DNA from: Desulfoscipio gibsoniae DSM 7213
GTDB lineage: Bacteria > Bacillota > Desulfotomaculia > Desulfotomaculales > Desulfallaceae
Assembly: GCF_000233715.2 (NCBI RefSeq)
Contig: NC_021184.1
Span: 2,938,001 to 3,002,000 of the forward strand
Length of the DNA: 64,000 nucleotides
Reading direction: 5' to 3'
Both the position numbers and the translations under genes were made by a program. Positions 9,703-18,178 of the stretch are shown here, piece by piece (position 1 is the stretch's first letter; every line of letters begins with the position of its first letter). The notes beneath the pieces were generated by a model. The model saw nothing but the letters and a program-made list of their open reading frames with translations, was not told the origin of the DNA and ran no database searches.

Positions 9703-10022
9703 GCGCTTTCATCCTTTTCCTTTTTAGCAATACCATACTGGGTTTTTATCTTCATGCCCTCCTGCAGCGGGACAACGCAAGTCCGCACGTTGGGCTTTCC
9801 GTCCACTATCATCACACAATCTGTACAGCGGCCGATGGCGCAAAACACTCCCCGCGGCTCCGCCTGTTTTGAGGTATAACGGTGAATCATCACCCCGTTG
9901 GCCCTCAAGGCCATGGCAATGGGCTCACCCTCAAAGCCCTGTAAAGTATCTCCATCGTATTCAAAGGTTACCAGTCTTCCCTTCTCAAAGGTCTTCAAGA
10001 TGGGATGGTTTTGAATTCGCAT
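9699..10022 (-). CDS. [2Fe-2S]-binding subunit (HcnA/SoxA N-terminal type)
   Basis: About 107 residues long, with a plant-ferredoxin-like fold signature: TFEYDGDTLQGFEGEPIA, a conserved HRYTSK, then CAIGRCTDCVMIVDGKPNVRTC. The cysteines (C-x4-C-x2-C-x12-C) bind a [2Fe-2S] cluster. The same domain starts sarcosine oxidase alpha and forms HcnA in multi-subunit amino acid dehydrogenases. The start at 10022 lies 11 bp after AAAGGAGG; the stop overlaps the next ATG. With its neighbours it forms an electron-transfer module split over separate genes. Confidence 0.88.
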   Translation of the reverse strand: MRIQNHPILKTFEKGRLVTFEYDGDTLQGFEGEPIAMALRANGVMIHRYTSKQAEPRGVFCAIGRCTDCVMIVDGKPNVRTCVVPLQEGMKIKTQYGIAKKEKDESA

Positions 10023-10041
10023 TATACGCTCCCAACCTCCT

Positions 10042-11340
10042 TTAGGACATAAAGCCAAAGCGTTCCCCAAACACGATATCGCTGCCTATCAGGGGAATGC
10101 CCGTCATAGCACAGGCCTCAATAGTCATAGAGCGGAGATCTTCCCGCTCGAGATTTTTTAGCTTGGTTTTGCCGGCTGCCTTGGCCAGCAAGACAGCCTC
10201 ACAGGTCATGGCCTTGATATAGTTGGATACCCTCTCCGCCGCTTCCTCAATATCCAGTTTTTTCCTCAACTCCGGATCCTGGGTGCCGATACCGAAAGCG
10301 CAGACCCCTTTATGGCAGCGCAGGCACACCCGGCAGCCCATGGCTACCATTGCCCCGGTGCCGATAGCCACGGCGTCGGCACCAATGGCCAGGGCCTTGG
10401 CCAGGTCGGCCCCGTCCTTGATACCGCCGGATATAATGAGGCTGACCTCGTTCTTAACCCCCATTTCTTCCAGCGTTTTAACCGCCTGAACCAGAGCCGG
10501 CATGGAAGGAATACCCAGGTGGCCGGAGGCCATCACCGGGGCCGCCCCGGTTCCTCCCTGGGCCCCGTCGATAATGATGCCGTCGGCCCCCACCTTGACC
10601 GCCAGCTTGACATCATCCCGGACTCTGCCGGCGGCAATCTTGAAAAATATGGGCACCTCGCCGTTGGTCAGTTCCCGCAGCTGCTCCATTTTTATCACCA
10701 TATCGTCGGCCCCGAAGGCATCGCCGTGGCGGGGGTGGCTGTGCAAATCGATACCCACCGGGAGCTGCCTGAAGCTGGCGATCTCCTCGGTAATTTTACT
10801 GCCCATGAGGTGCCCTGAAAGGCCCGGCTTGGCCCCAATGCCGATAAGCACTTCCAGCATATCGGCCGCTTCAAGATTGCGCTTGCTGAAGCCGAAGCGG
10901 CTGGGCAGGACCTGAATAGACTGCAGGTAGGAGTGCTGCTTTTCTTCGGGCAGCAGCCCTCCCTCACCGTTGCTGATTACCGTTCCGGTCAGGGCCGTGG
11001 CCTTGGCCAGAGCAATTTTGGCCTCTTTGCTGATGGCCCCGTAGGACATCCCCGCGATCATCACCGGTGTCTCCAACACGATGGGCCTGGTAGCAAAGCG
11101 CTTGCCCAGAACGGTTCTGGTCTCGCAAGGCTCCCGGTAGGTGTCGATGGACATCCTGGAAAGCTGCGAGGGAAGGATCATCAGGTCATCAAAGGTAGGC
11201 ATGTAACGGGTGGCGCCGCAGCCGCGGATACGATGTTTTCCGTTAACAGCTTTATAATCTATTTCCGAGATAATTTCCTGGTTCCAGATGCCCCGCTGGA
11301 CATCTTTAGGCTCAAAATTCCTCTTCTTTTTATCACTCAT
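10042..11340 (-). CDS. Glutamate-synthase-type FMN/[3Fe-4S] subunit (MgsC/GlxD-like)
   Basis: At 432 residues this matches the central FMN domain of the glutamate synthase large subunit. It shows AGMSYGAISKEA near residue 95, GGLLPEE, DLHSHPRHGDAFG, FKIAAGRVRDD, GTGAAPV and ISGGIKDGADLAKALAIGA. The cluster motif CRVCLRCHKGVC binds a [3Fe-4S] centre. Here the amidotransferase, FMN and GXGXG domains are separate genes (12059-12955, this gene, 11370-12071), the arrangement known from N-methylglutamate synthase MgsABC and GlxBCD. The reaction would be reductive transfer of an amine or ammonia onto 2-oxoglutarate. Downstream dehydrogenase genes favour an N-substituted glutamate over normal nitrogen assimilation, but this is inference. 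Confidence 0.87.
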   Translation of the reverse strand: MSDKKKRNFEPKDVQRGIWNQEIISEIDYKAVNGKHRIRGCGATRYMPTFDDLMILPSQLSRMSIDTYREPCETRTVLGKRFATRPIVLETPVMIAGMSYGAISKEAKIALAKATALTGTVISNGEGGLLPEEKQHSYLQSIQVLPSRFGFSKRNLEAADMLEVLIGIGAKPGLSGHLMGSKITEEIASFRQLPVGIDLHSHPRHGDAFGADDMVIKMEQLRELTNGEVPIFFKIAAGRVRDDVKLAVKVGADGIIIDGAQGGTGAAPVMASGHLGIPSMPALVQAVKTLEEMGVKNEVSLIISGGIKDGADLAKALAIGADAVAIGTGAMVAMGCRVCLRCHKGVCAFGIGTQDPELRKKLDIEEAAERVSNYIKAMTCEAVLLAKAAGKTKLKNLEREDLRSMTIEACAMTGIPLIGSDIVFGERFGFMS

Positions 11341-11369
11341 GGGTTTCTCTCCTTAAGCTCAGCCGTTAT

Positions 11370-12071
11370 TTATCGGGACAATTCAGGGTTCAACCGGGGT
11401 TCGAACAAAACATAGCTATGCCTGCCCGTGGCCAGAGGACGAATGGCCTTAAACTCCTCCGGGTCGGCCTTGATCTCATATTGTTCAAACAAGCCGGCCA
11501 GTTCTTGCATTTCCGGCTCTGTGATCTTGTCCAGGAACACATTTTGGCCCAGGTTCTCCCCGGCTTCCTTGTCCCGGACCAGGATCACGCCCTTATACAT
11601 GGACTCCCCGATCTGTTTGCCCACTTTGCCCAGAATAACCAGTTTGCCGCCCAGGGTCATCTGGCCCGACCAGCGGCCGGCGGAACCGCAGACGATGATG
11701 GTCCCGCCTTTCATCCCGTAGCCCGCCCGGCTCCCGGTGTTGCCGTAGATAACCATGGTCCCGCCGTAAAAATAGGTGCCGGCATTACAACCGGTGTTCT
11801 TGGTCACCAAAAGCTCCCCATCCATCATGTTGTCGCCCACATACCAGCCGGCATTTCCTTCAACCACCAGAGTGGGCCCTTCCAGAAAGCCGCCGGCATA
11901 AAAACCGGTGCTGCCACGAACGATGATTTTTCCTTGAACCGACAGGCCCGTGGCGATGTTATGCATGGAGTGGGGGTTTAAAATGGTTACTTCTTGGCCG
12001 GATTTAAGTTTTTCAGCAATTAGTTGGTTTAATTCCCTGCTTTTAAAATCTAATGCGTCTATATATTCCAT
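11370..12071 (-). CDS. GXGXG-domain glutamate-synthase-like subunit (MgsB/GlxC-like)
   Basis: The 233-residue protein is made of repeated G-x-G turns typical of the glutamate synthase C-terminal beta-helix (examples: GSTGFYAGG, GNAGWYVGDNM, GNTGSRAGYGMKGG, GSAGRWSGQMTLGG). In glutamate synthases this domain connects the amidotransferase and FMN sites. The length fits stand-alone MgsB-type subunits. Its start overlaps the end of the amidotransferase gene by 13 bp, which indicates coupled translation and a fixed complex. Confidence 0.87.
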   Translation of the reverse strand: MEYIDALDFKSRELNQLIAEKLKSGQEVTILNPHSMHNIATGLSVQGKIIVRGSTGFYAGGFLEGPTLVVEGNAGWYVGDNMMDGELLVTKNTGCNAGTYFYGGTMVIYGNTGSRAGYGMKGGTIIVCGSAGRWSGQMTLGGKLVILGKVGKQIGESMYKGVILVRDKEAGENLGQNVFLDKITEPEMQELAGLFEQYEIKADPEEFKAIRPLATGRHSYVLFEPRLNPELSR

Positions 12072-12955
12072 ACCATTACCTCTCCCGGTTCAATTTCGTC
12101 GGCGTAAACATCGGGGAAGACAGCTGTAAATTCAATCTGTTCAGAGCCAATCAATGTAATGCCTTCCTTTTCAAAAAGCAAGAGGGGCTTGATTCCCAGC
12201 TTGTCTCTGGCAATGCCGATTTGGTTGGATGTGGCTGCAATGATGCAAAAGATGCCGTCCATTTCCTCCAGAGCAAAATGCAGGGCATCCTTCAGGTCTC
12301 CCCCGTTTTGCCGCATGGCCAGGGCGATGAGGTGGCTGGCCGCCTCCGAGTCGTTCAGCGTTTTAAAGATAGCCCCCTTGCTTTCCAGGTACCTCCTCAT
12401 GTTAAAGTAATTAGTGAACTGGCCGTTGTGGACGATAGTCAATTCCGGATAAAACGGGGAAACAAAAGGGTGGGCCGCGTTGATGTCCTCGGCGCTCTCG
12501 GTGGCCATCCGAACATGCCCCAGGCCATGGGTGCCATGGCAGTTTTCAATAATATGATGCTTGGTCAAATTGGTGATAGTCCCACCATCTTTATAAACTT
12601 TCATTCCCCGGCCCAGAGAGTGCACATAGAGGCCGTCCCGGGAGTTGATAGCCGCATGGAGCCCGGCCAGATGGTCCCGGTCAATAACCAGCTTCAAATC
12701 CGCGAACACCACAGCCCTGCTCTCGTCGGAAAACTGACTGGACAGCACGGTTCCATACCGGACAATGATGTTTTCCAGGGTGGGAACCATTTCCTTTTGG
12801 GTAATGGAAACCCGTAAACTTACTTCCGGTCCCTCGCCATACACGGCTATGCCGCTGGCGTCAGGACCGCGGTGCTGTATCAGGCAAAGCATTTCCAAAA
12901 GCTTGGCTGATATGTCCATGCCGTTTTTGTTTATGATACCGGCAATTCCACACAT
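12059..12955 (-). CDS. Class II glutamine amidotransferase (MgsA/GlxB-like)
   Basis: The protein of 298 residues starts MCGIAGI, so the catalytic cysteine becomes residue 1 after removal of Met. HRGPDASGIA, GHVRMATES and HNGQFTNY follow, the usual glutaminase active-site segments. It releases an amino group from glutamine, or here perhaps an alkylamine from a gamma-glutamylamide made by the glutamine-synthetase-like protein encoded just upstream. An AAGGAGG site precedes the ATG. Sizes of the three split subunits (298, 233, 432 residues) agree with the MgsABC set of the N-methylglutamate pathway; the substrate is not proven. Confidence 0.9.
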   Translation of the reverse strand: MCGIAGIINKNGMDISAKLLEMLCLIQHRGPDASGIAVYGEGPEVSLRVSITQKEMVPTLENIIVRYGTVLSSQFSDESRAVVFADLKLVIDRDHLAGLHAAINSRDGLYVHSLGRGMKVYKDGGTITNLTKHHIIENCHGTHGLGHVRMATESAEDINAAHPFVSPFYPELTIVHNGQFTNYFNMRRYLESKGAIFKTLNDSEAASHLIALAMRQNGGDLKDALHFALEEMDGIFCIIAATSNQIGIARDKLGIKPLLLFEKEGITLIGSEQIEFTAVFPDVYADEIEPGEVMVWNI

Positions 12956-12988
12956 GATTAGTCCTCCTTGCGCTGACTTGATAGTTTT

Positions 12989-14386
12989 TTAAACATGATA
13001 TGAATAGTTCTGCCATTCCCAATCCGTAACGAAGTTGGTGAATTTCTCCACTTCCATTTGCTTAACAGCGATAAAGTTATTGATTAACTCCTCCCCGGCA
13101 CACCGGCAGAGCCACTCATCCTTTTCCAGTTCCGCTAAAGCCCGGTATAAGCTCTTGGGTACGATTTCGGTCTGCCTGGCCGCATCGTGATACAGATCGC
13201 TGTCAACTATCTCAGGCGGCTCCAGGTTGTTGGTTATACCGTCAAGGCCCGCGGCCAGGATCCCCGCCAGGGCCAGGTAGGGGTTGCAGGCCGCGCTCCC
13301 CGCCCTGATTTCCGCCCGGGTGGCCTTGCCCCGCTCTTCGGGAATGCGCACGTAGGTAGTGCGGTTGTCATTTCCCCAGCCGATGTAATAAGGAGCGAAA
13401 GTATCCGGCTGGAAGCGCTTAAAGCAGTTAACCGTGGGAGCCAGAAAGGCCGTAAGCGCCCTGGCGTGCTTGAGAATTCCCGCCACAAAGTTCCGTAAAA
13501 CCTTGGAGGTTCCGTCCGGATCGTTTTGGTCGTAAAAGATGTTCTGTCCCATTTTCAGGTCGTTCAAAGAGATGTGAAAATGACAACCACTGCCGCCGTC
13601 GGCGTTCTTCGGCTTGGCCATAAAGGTAGCAAACAGATTATTCTGCTCGGCAATGTCCTTGCAAATACCTTTGAACAAACTTGTTTCGTCAGCGTTGCGC
13701 AAAGCCGGGCTGTGGCTCCAATTGTATTCGTACTGGCCAGGGTAAAATTCGTGGTTCATGTAAAGGACCTTGAAGTCCATTTCCTTAAAGGTCCTGGTAA
13801 GCTTGTTTAAAAAACCCTGGGGGTCGGTCCGGATATTGCTGGTATAGGCGTTGCCCGTTTGCCTGGTATAAGGCAGGATATCACCGTTCTCAACCTTGTT
13901 ATACAGGAAGAATTCAATTTCACTGGCCGTGATGGGGTTGTAACCCATATCGTTATACTGCTTGATCATGTTCTTTAAAAACCAGCGGGGCGACTGTCTC
14001 ATCGGTTTTTGATGGTAATAAAGGTCGCCCAGCAGCAGGGCTGTTTTATCAAGATAAGGCAAGATGGTGAAAGTAGTGGGGTCGCCCAGGACCTTCATAT
14101 CGTCATAGTATTCGGAGAGGCCTTTGACCTGGGCCACGCTGTTGTCGAAACAAATGGCCATAATGGCTGCCGCGAAGGCGATGCCGTCCTCAAAGACCAC
14201 GTCTATCATGTCGGCGGGTAGCAGCTTGCCCCGGTTGACACCGTTTAGGTCCACGTATTCCAGGCGAATCATTTCGATACCCCGGTCATTGATCAGTCTT
14301 TTTACATCATCCACCGTTAAATTCTTGTAACCGGTGGACGGATCAATCCCATTGGTGCTTATCATTTTTAAAACAGTACTTTCCAT
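12989..14386 (-). CDS. Glutamine-synthetase-family ligase (GmaS/PuuA-like)
   Basis: This enzyme of 465 residues has the glutamine synthetase fold: the metal-binding HEFYPGQYEYN (near 215), SGCHFHISL (near 270), the NCFKRFQPDTFAPYYIGWGN segment and RAEIRAGSAACNPYLALA. These sites differ from housekeeping GlnA and look more like gamma-glutamylmethylamide or gamma-glutamylpolyamine synthetases. It would use ATP to join glutamate to ammonia or an amine. I chose the ATG at 14386, preceded by AAAGGGG, over an upstream in-frame codon. It is the first enzyme gene of the operon, followed by the amidotransferase after 33 bp. Confidence 0.85.
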   Translation of the reverse strand: MESTVLKMISTNGIDPSTGYKNLTVDDVKRLINDRGIEMIRLEYVDLNGVNRGKLLPADMIDVVFEDGIAFAAAIMAICFDNSVAQVKGLSEYYDDMKVLGDPTTFTILPYLDKTALLLGDLYYHQKPMRQSPRWFLKNMIKQYNDMGYNPITASEIEFFLYNKVENGDILPYTRQTGNAYTSNIRTDPQGFLNKLTRTFKEMDFKVLYMNHEFYPGQYEYNWSHSPALRNADETSLFKGICKDIAEQNNLFATFMAKPKNADGGSGCHFHISLNDLKMGQNIFYDQNDPDGTSKVLRNFVAGILKHARALTAFLAPTVNCFKRFQPDTFAPYYIGWGNDNRTTYVRIPEERGKATRAEIRAGSAACNPYLALAGILAAGLDGITNNLEPPEIVDSDLYHDAARQTEIVPKSLYRALAELEKDEWLCRCAGEELINNFIAVKQMEVEKFTNFVTDWEWQNYSYHV

Positions 14387-14475
14387 TATTAAAACCCCTT
14401 TCAATAAGATTTTGAAAACCATTTAACTGTGTTGTTCATCAACTGTTTAATGGCCAAACTACCTCATAAATACCC

Positions 14476-15525
14476 CTAAATTTTACTCAAGGCATAAATC
14501 GGCTCCACCGCCTTTTGGTTCACGATCTTCCGGCCCTGGTAATCCAGGCAAATCAGGTCGCCGGACATGTCTCCCACATAGATCTTGGCTCCGCTATGTG
14601 CAAATTCGAGGCCGGACACGTAGAGATTGTTAGCCAACGCTACGGTTGCCGTTTTTTCTCCGGTTATGGCATCAAAGTAGAGCAGGGTGTTGTCTCTGGC
14701 GGCCGAAAGGAGAGTTTTCCCATCCGGGCTGATGGCCAGGCACAGCACTTCATTTTTGTGCCCTTTTAAGGTGTTCAGACACTCCAGTGTGAAGAAGTCC
14801 CAGATCTTGATCAGGGAGTCGGAACTGGCCGTATAGAGATATCTGCCGTCCGGCGAAAACAACACCTGGTTCACCGCCCGGTAGTGGCTGTTGCCTTTTT
14901 CCCGGACCTTCCGACCGGTTTTGACATCCCAGATAATCAAAAAGTTATCTGCTCCCACCGAGGCGATATAGTTTCCGTCAGGGCTGAAATCAAGCCCTAA
15001 AACATAGCTTTGGTGCCCTTTTAAAGTTTGAACGCTTTTAGCGGTCCCGGTCTCCCAGATTTTAATAGTCCGGTCTTTACTGGCGGTGGCAAAATACTCC
15101 CCGCCGGGCGCAAAAACGATATCCCGTACATCTCCCAGGTGAGCATCATCCAGAGATCTCACCTTTTGGTCAAGCACGTCCCAGACTACCACTTTGCCGT
15201 TTTTATCACCACTGACCATAAATTTACGATCGGGTGACACAGCAATAGCGTGAACTTCACTTTCATGAAAAGCGGGCAGGTCCATAGTTTTTTCCAGGTC
15301 GGAGGAATAGACCGCCATGCTTCCGTCTCTTTTACCCAGAACCAGCATCTCCTCATCAAGAGAAAGACCGTCCTTGAGCTTTTGCAGGTCTACGTCGGCA
15401 CTTATGCCCATCTCACCGGTAAAGGCATCTCCTTTTTTAAACTGTCCGGAAAAGACAGTTAGGCCGAGGGTAGTCAGGGCAACACAGGTCAAAGTTAATA
15501 AGACTAAAAGCTTTTTTCCCAACAC
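14476..15525 (-). CDS. Secreted or membrane-anchored WD40 beta-propeller protein
   Basis: After an N-terminal hydrophobic segment (LGKKLLVLLTLTCVALTTLG, a likely signal peptide) the protein has about six WD40 repeats. Several carry a clear GH-to-WD pattern, for example TASKDRTIKIWE and TASSDSLIKIWDF. Such propellers act as binding scaffolds; no catalytic site is seen. An open frame continues upstream into repeat copy B, so a database start may include repeat-derived residues. The GTG at 15525, or the TTG after it, has a GGGAG site and places the signal peptide at the very start. It lies between the permease/unknown pair and the ligase gene; the role is unknown. Confidence 0.75.
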   Translation of the reverse strand: MLGKKLLVLLTLTCVALTTLGLTVFSGQFKKGDAFTGEMGISADVDLQKLKDGLSLDEEMLVLGKRDGSMAVYSSDLEKTMDLPAFHESEVHAIAVSPDRKFMVSGDKNGKVVVWDVLDQKVRSLDDAHLGDVRDIVFAPGGEYFATASKDRTIKIWETGTAKSVQTLKGHQSYVLGLDFSPDGNYIASVGADNFLIIWDVKTGRKVREKGNSHYRAVNQVLFSPDGRYLYTASSDSLIKIWDFFTLECLNTLKGHKNEVLCLAISPDGKTLLSAARDNTLLYFDAITGEKTATVALANNLYVSGLEFAHSGAKIYVGDMSGDLICLDYQGRKIVNQKAVEPIYALSKI

Positions 15526-15555
15526 CTTTTCTCCCAACCTCACTTTCAATGTATT

Positions 15556-15686
15556 TTTGAAGCAAGTTCTAAAATTCAAGGGGGATTCAACTCCTCCTGA
15601 ATTTTAGAATTGCAAATGCATGATTTAGTTAACGTTGTACCCCCACCTAGAGAGTAGGCAACTTAAGCCAAGTTAGTCAGGTTAAA
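15556..15686. repeat. ~130-bp two-hairpin repeat, copy B (most diverged)
   Basis: Same order of blocks as copies A and C, with more substitutions: the first hairpin is TTCAAGGGGG/TCCTCCTGAA and the second is weakened (CCCCACCTAGAGAGTAGG). It ends in AGCCAAGTTAGTCAGGTT. The stop codon of the 15682-16248 gene overlaps its right end, and its left end overlaps the possible upstream extension of the WD40 gene. Confidence 0.7.
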
Positions 15687-16248
15687 CAGCGGGTCTGCCT
15701 GTTTTTAATATTTCTGAAGCTCTGGCCAAGGCGGCATACAGCCGGTTGATTTCTTTTTTTGGCAATGACCCGGTATAACGCAAGGGAGGAATCATCATAT
15801 ACATATAAGAACCACCCAAAGGGGATAGTTTTATGGTGTATTTGTCGTCATCCACCCATATTTCACCTTTTTCCAGGTCCAATTGACTCAAAGTCCGGAT
15901 CAGCTCCGCATCATTATTCAAGCGGGATACAATTGCTTTGTGCACTCCCTGCCGGTCCTGGAAATAGGCTTTACCTTTCAGAAGACTCCCCCGGTAATGC
16001 AGGCGAATGGGGCAATTATCCCTTACCAGACCTTTTAAAGGAATTTCTCCTATGATTTCCAGTGCAAAGAGCCCTCCCAAAAGAAATTTTTTCTTGTTGT
16101 TAGTAATTCTGACTTGCGAAAGCGATCCCGGAGGAGCTGTAAAAACAACTCCATCCGGATCAGCTTCCATCTTTCCTAAATATGCTCCGAACTCTTTGGC
16201 TATAAACCCCAGGGATGTCCTGGCATAGCCATCGATTTTCTGTTTCAT
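15682..16248 (-). CDS. Uncharacterised protein, 188 aa
   Basis: A soluble protein without signal peptide or clear family. It has an RGSLLKGKAYFQ stretch near the middle, an acidic segment GEIWVDDDKYTIKL, and SPLGGSYMYMMIPPLRYTG near the C-terminus. No cofactor motif is visible. It follows the permease gene by 28 bp on the same strand, so the two are probably co-transcribed. Its last codons abut repeat copy B; the TAA stop comes from the repeat, so the natural C-terminus may be slightly changed. I do not recognise the family. Confidence 0.6.
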   Translation of the reverse strand: MKQKIDGYARTSLGFIAKEFGAYLGKMEADPDGVVFTAPPGSLSQVRITNNKKKFLLGGLFALEIIGEIPLKGLVRDNCPIRLHYRGSLLKGKAYFQDRQGVHKAIVSRLNNDAELIRTLSQLDLEKGEIWVDDDKYTIKLSPLGGSYMYMMIPPLRYTGSLPKKEINRLYAALARASEILKTGRPAV

Positions 16249-16276
16249 ATTCCTATCACCTTAGCTAAAGTTCTCG

Positions 16277-17701
16277 CTAACTTACCGTGCTCGTATTCAG
16301 CCGTTTGACGGGTGCTTCCTGTTTCAAGGCTTCACGGACAAACTCAGCCCCCATTTCTTCTTCCAGGGAAATGGGCTCAAACAGATTTTTCTTCATCACA
16401 AATTTAACCCAGACTACCGTATAGATCACGCAAACCAACAGGGCTACCCCCGCATACTTGTATATTTCCATTTTGGTAACAACATCAGGCCAGATGGCCC
16501 AAATGGCGTAAATCATCCCTGCGCTGCCCAGGATTTGCGGTAAGGGGTATAATGGCGTTTTGTAAGGCCTCTTCAGGGTCGGGTATTTGTACCGCAGCAC
16601 GATTACCACAATGTGGGTCAGTACGTAAGCCAGCAGCCAGCAGGTTGCGGCGGAAAGAATCAGGATCATAATTTGTTCAATTCCGGCAATGCCCAGTAAA
16701 AGGAGCATAGAATAAATGGCAAACACTATCAGAATTCCCACCCAGGGCGTCCTGAAGCGGGGGTGGATCATCGTAAAGATTTTGGGTGCTTCGCCGTCTT
16801 TGGCCATGCTGTAGAGCATTCTCGGGATTACCGCAATAAAGGTGTTTACCGAACTGGCCGTAGCCAGGATCGAGACCAGGCCGATCCAAATCTCTCCACC
16901 CCGGCCGAGAATGGCCTGGGCCACAATGACATGGGGAGTGTCCGAAGCAGCCAAAGCGTTCGCCGCAACATACTTAATGGAGGCAAAGCCGTACAGTATG
17001 TTTACTACAATAATTACCAGCAAACCAAGGGTCATGGCCAGGGGGATATTTTTTTCCGGCCTGTCGATTTCTTCCACCAGGGGACATACAAACTCAATTC
17101 CGATGTAAAGCCAGATAGCCAGAGCCGTAAGGCCTAATACCGACAGCCCCATGGGGTTAAAGGGCATATCCGGGACGGCGGGAACCGGAAGACCTGCATT
17201 GGTCAGGCCGATTATCCCCAGGATGCTGATAGATACAATCATGGTAATGGTTAAAAAAATCTGCAGCTTGGCAAAAACGTCCACCCCCAGGAGGTTGGCA
17301 ATGGTGAATATCGCCAGTAAGACAAAGGCAAACAAAGCGGGGGAAAACTCCGGGGCAAAGACCCCGTTAAAGACGGCCCCGGCCACCGACAGCTCAGCCG
17401 GAACGGTTAAAAAACTCATATAGACATAACCTGCCAGAATGCTGATAATACCAAGGGCCGGGCCCATCGCCATCCGGGCGTAGACGTTCAAGCTGCCCGA
17501 TTTGGGCAAAGAGGTTGTTAGTTCCGCAAAGCTCTGGGCGGAAAAATACTGCAGGAACCAGGCGGCAACCATGGCAATGATGAAGCCCCCCCCTGCCATA
17601 CCCATACCCTGACCCAGAGTAACCAGGGTGCTGGATGCCACCACCAAGCCCACGGCTACAGAAAAAGCGGATAAGAAGCCCAGTTTTTTTTGCTGTTCCA
17701 T
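16277..17701 (-). CDS. APC-family amino acid/amine permease
   Basis: A 474-residue membrane protein with about 12 hydrophobic segments. The first one carries SAFSVAVGLVVASSTLVTLGQG, the APC-type glycine-rich unwound helix, and EFVCPLVEEIDRPEKNIP is the typical loop after helix 6. It should import an amino acid or amine by proton or cation symport. The ATG at 17701 has an AGGAG site; the frame continues upstream but without another signal. Position at the head of the ligase/dehydrogenase cluster suggests it supplies their substrate. A short piece of a second copy (about 80 bp, near-identical over 50 bp) survives at 63033-63112. Confidence 0.88.
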   Translation of the reverse strand: MEQQKKLGFLSAFSVAVGLVVASSTLVTLGQGMGMAGGGFIIAMVAAWFLQYFSAQSFAELTTSLPKSGSLNVYARMAMGPALGIISILAGYVYMSFLTVPAELSVAGAVFNGVFAPEFSPALFAFVLLAIFTIANLLGVDVFAKLQIFLTITMIVSISILGIIGLTNAGLPVPAVPDMPFNPMGLSVLGLTALAIWLYIGIEFVCPLVEEIDRPEKNIPLAMTLGLLVIIVVNILYGFASIKYVAANALAASDTPHVIVAQAILGRGGEIWIGLVSILATASSVNTFIAVIPRMLYSMAKDGEAPKIFTMIHPRFRTPWVGILIVFAIYSMLLLLGIAGIEQIMILILSAATCWLLAYVLTHIVVIVLRYKYPTLKRPYKTPLYPLPQILGSAGMIYAIWAIWPDVVTKMEIYKYAGVALLVCVIYTVVWVKFVMKKNLFEPISLEEEMGAEFVREALKQEAPVKRLNTSTVS

Positions 17702-17778
17702 AATAATGACTCTCCTTTCCTTTTTGCTGGGTAATCTATTTGTTTCCAGGCTCACAGCATCAAGCAAAACAACCCCCC

Positions 17779-17908
17779 TTTGAAGCAAGTTCTTAATTCA
17801 GGGGGAGATTCAACTCGCCCTGAATTTTAGAACTGCAAATGCATGACTTATTTGGCGTTGTGCTCCCACTTATAGAAGTGGAGACTTACGCCAAGTTAGT
17901 CAGGTTGA
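17779..17908. repeat. ~130-bp two-hairpin repeat, copy C
   Basis: Very similar to copy A: it shares TTTGAAGCAAG at the left, GAATTTTAGAACTGCAAA in the middle, CTCCCACTTATAGAAGTGG in the second hairpin and TTACGCCAAGTTAGT at the right. It sits in the 5' leader of the permease gene, between the start codon and the two terminator hairpins. Confidence 0.75.
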
Positions 17909-17915
17909 AACAAAA

Positions 17916-17944
17916 AGCCTGCCGGGGATTATCCCCGGCAGGCT
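17916..17944 (-). terminator. Terminator-like hairpin 2 in the permease leader
   Basis: A perfect 13-bp stem (AGCCTGCCGGGGA and complement, 3-nt loop) followed on the minus strand by TTTTTG. It lies upstream of the permease start on the same strand, so it could stop transcripts before the operon. The preceding ~25 nt (containing TGGCGAAG) are repeated at the second hairpin. Confidence 0.6.
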
Positions 17945-18028
17945 CCTTCGCCAGAAAATGCGTGCCCTCCATCACGGCACCGTATGAAACTTGACTTTTT
18001 TTAGGCCCCATCGCCTGAGAATAAAAAA

Positions 18029-18057
18029 AGCCTGCAGGGAGTAGTTCCCGGCAGGCT
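18029..18057 (-). terminator. Terminator-like hairpin 1 in the permease leader
   Basis: A stem AGCCTGC.GGGA with its complement and one mismatch, followed on the minus strand by seven T. The hairpin plus the sequence before it (TGGCGAAGAAGCC against TGGCGAAGGAGCC) duplicates the 17916-17944 unit about 110 bp away. Tandem attenuators in the operon leader are one reading. Confidence 0.6.
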
Positions 18058-18178
18058 TCTTCGCCAAAATATTGTGCTCTTCATTGCATGCTTATTTGAT
18101 TAAAGATATATTATCAGCAAAAGCTAAACACCCGTTAAACAAAAGTTTAATAAATGCTTAACTTTTTCTTAAAAATTT

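Noticed and set aside
12989-14386. Housekeeping glutamine synthetase and glutamate synthase
   Set aside because: The split subunits, absence of a GltD gene, variant active-site segments and the attached dehydrogenase and RidA genes fit a special amine or amino acid pathway better.
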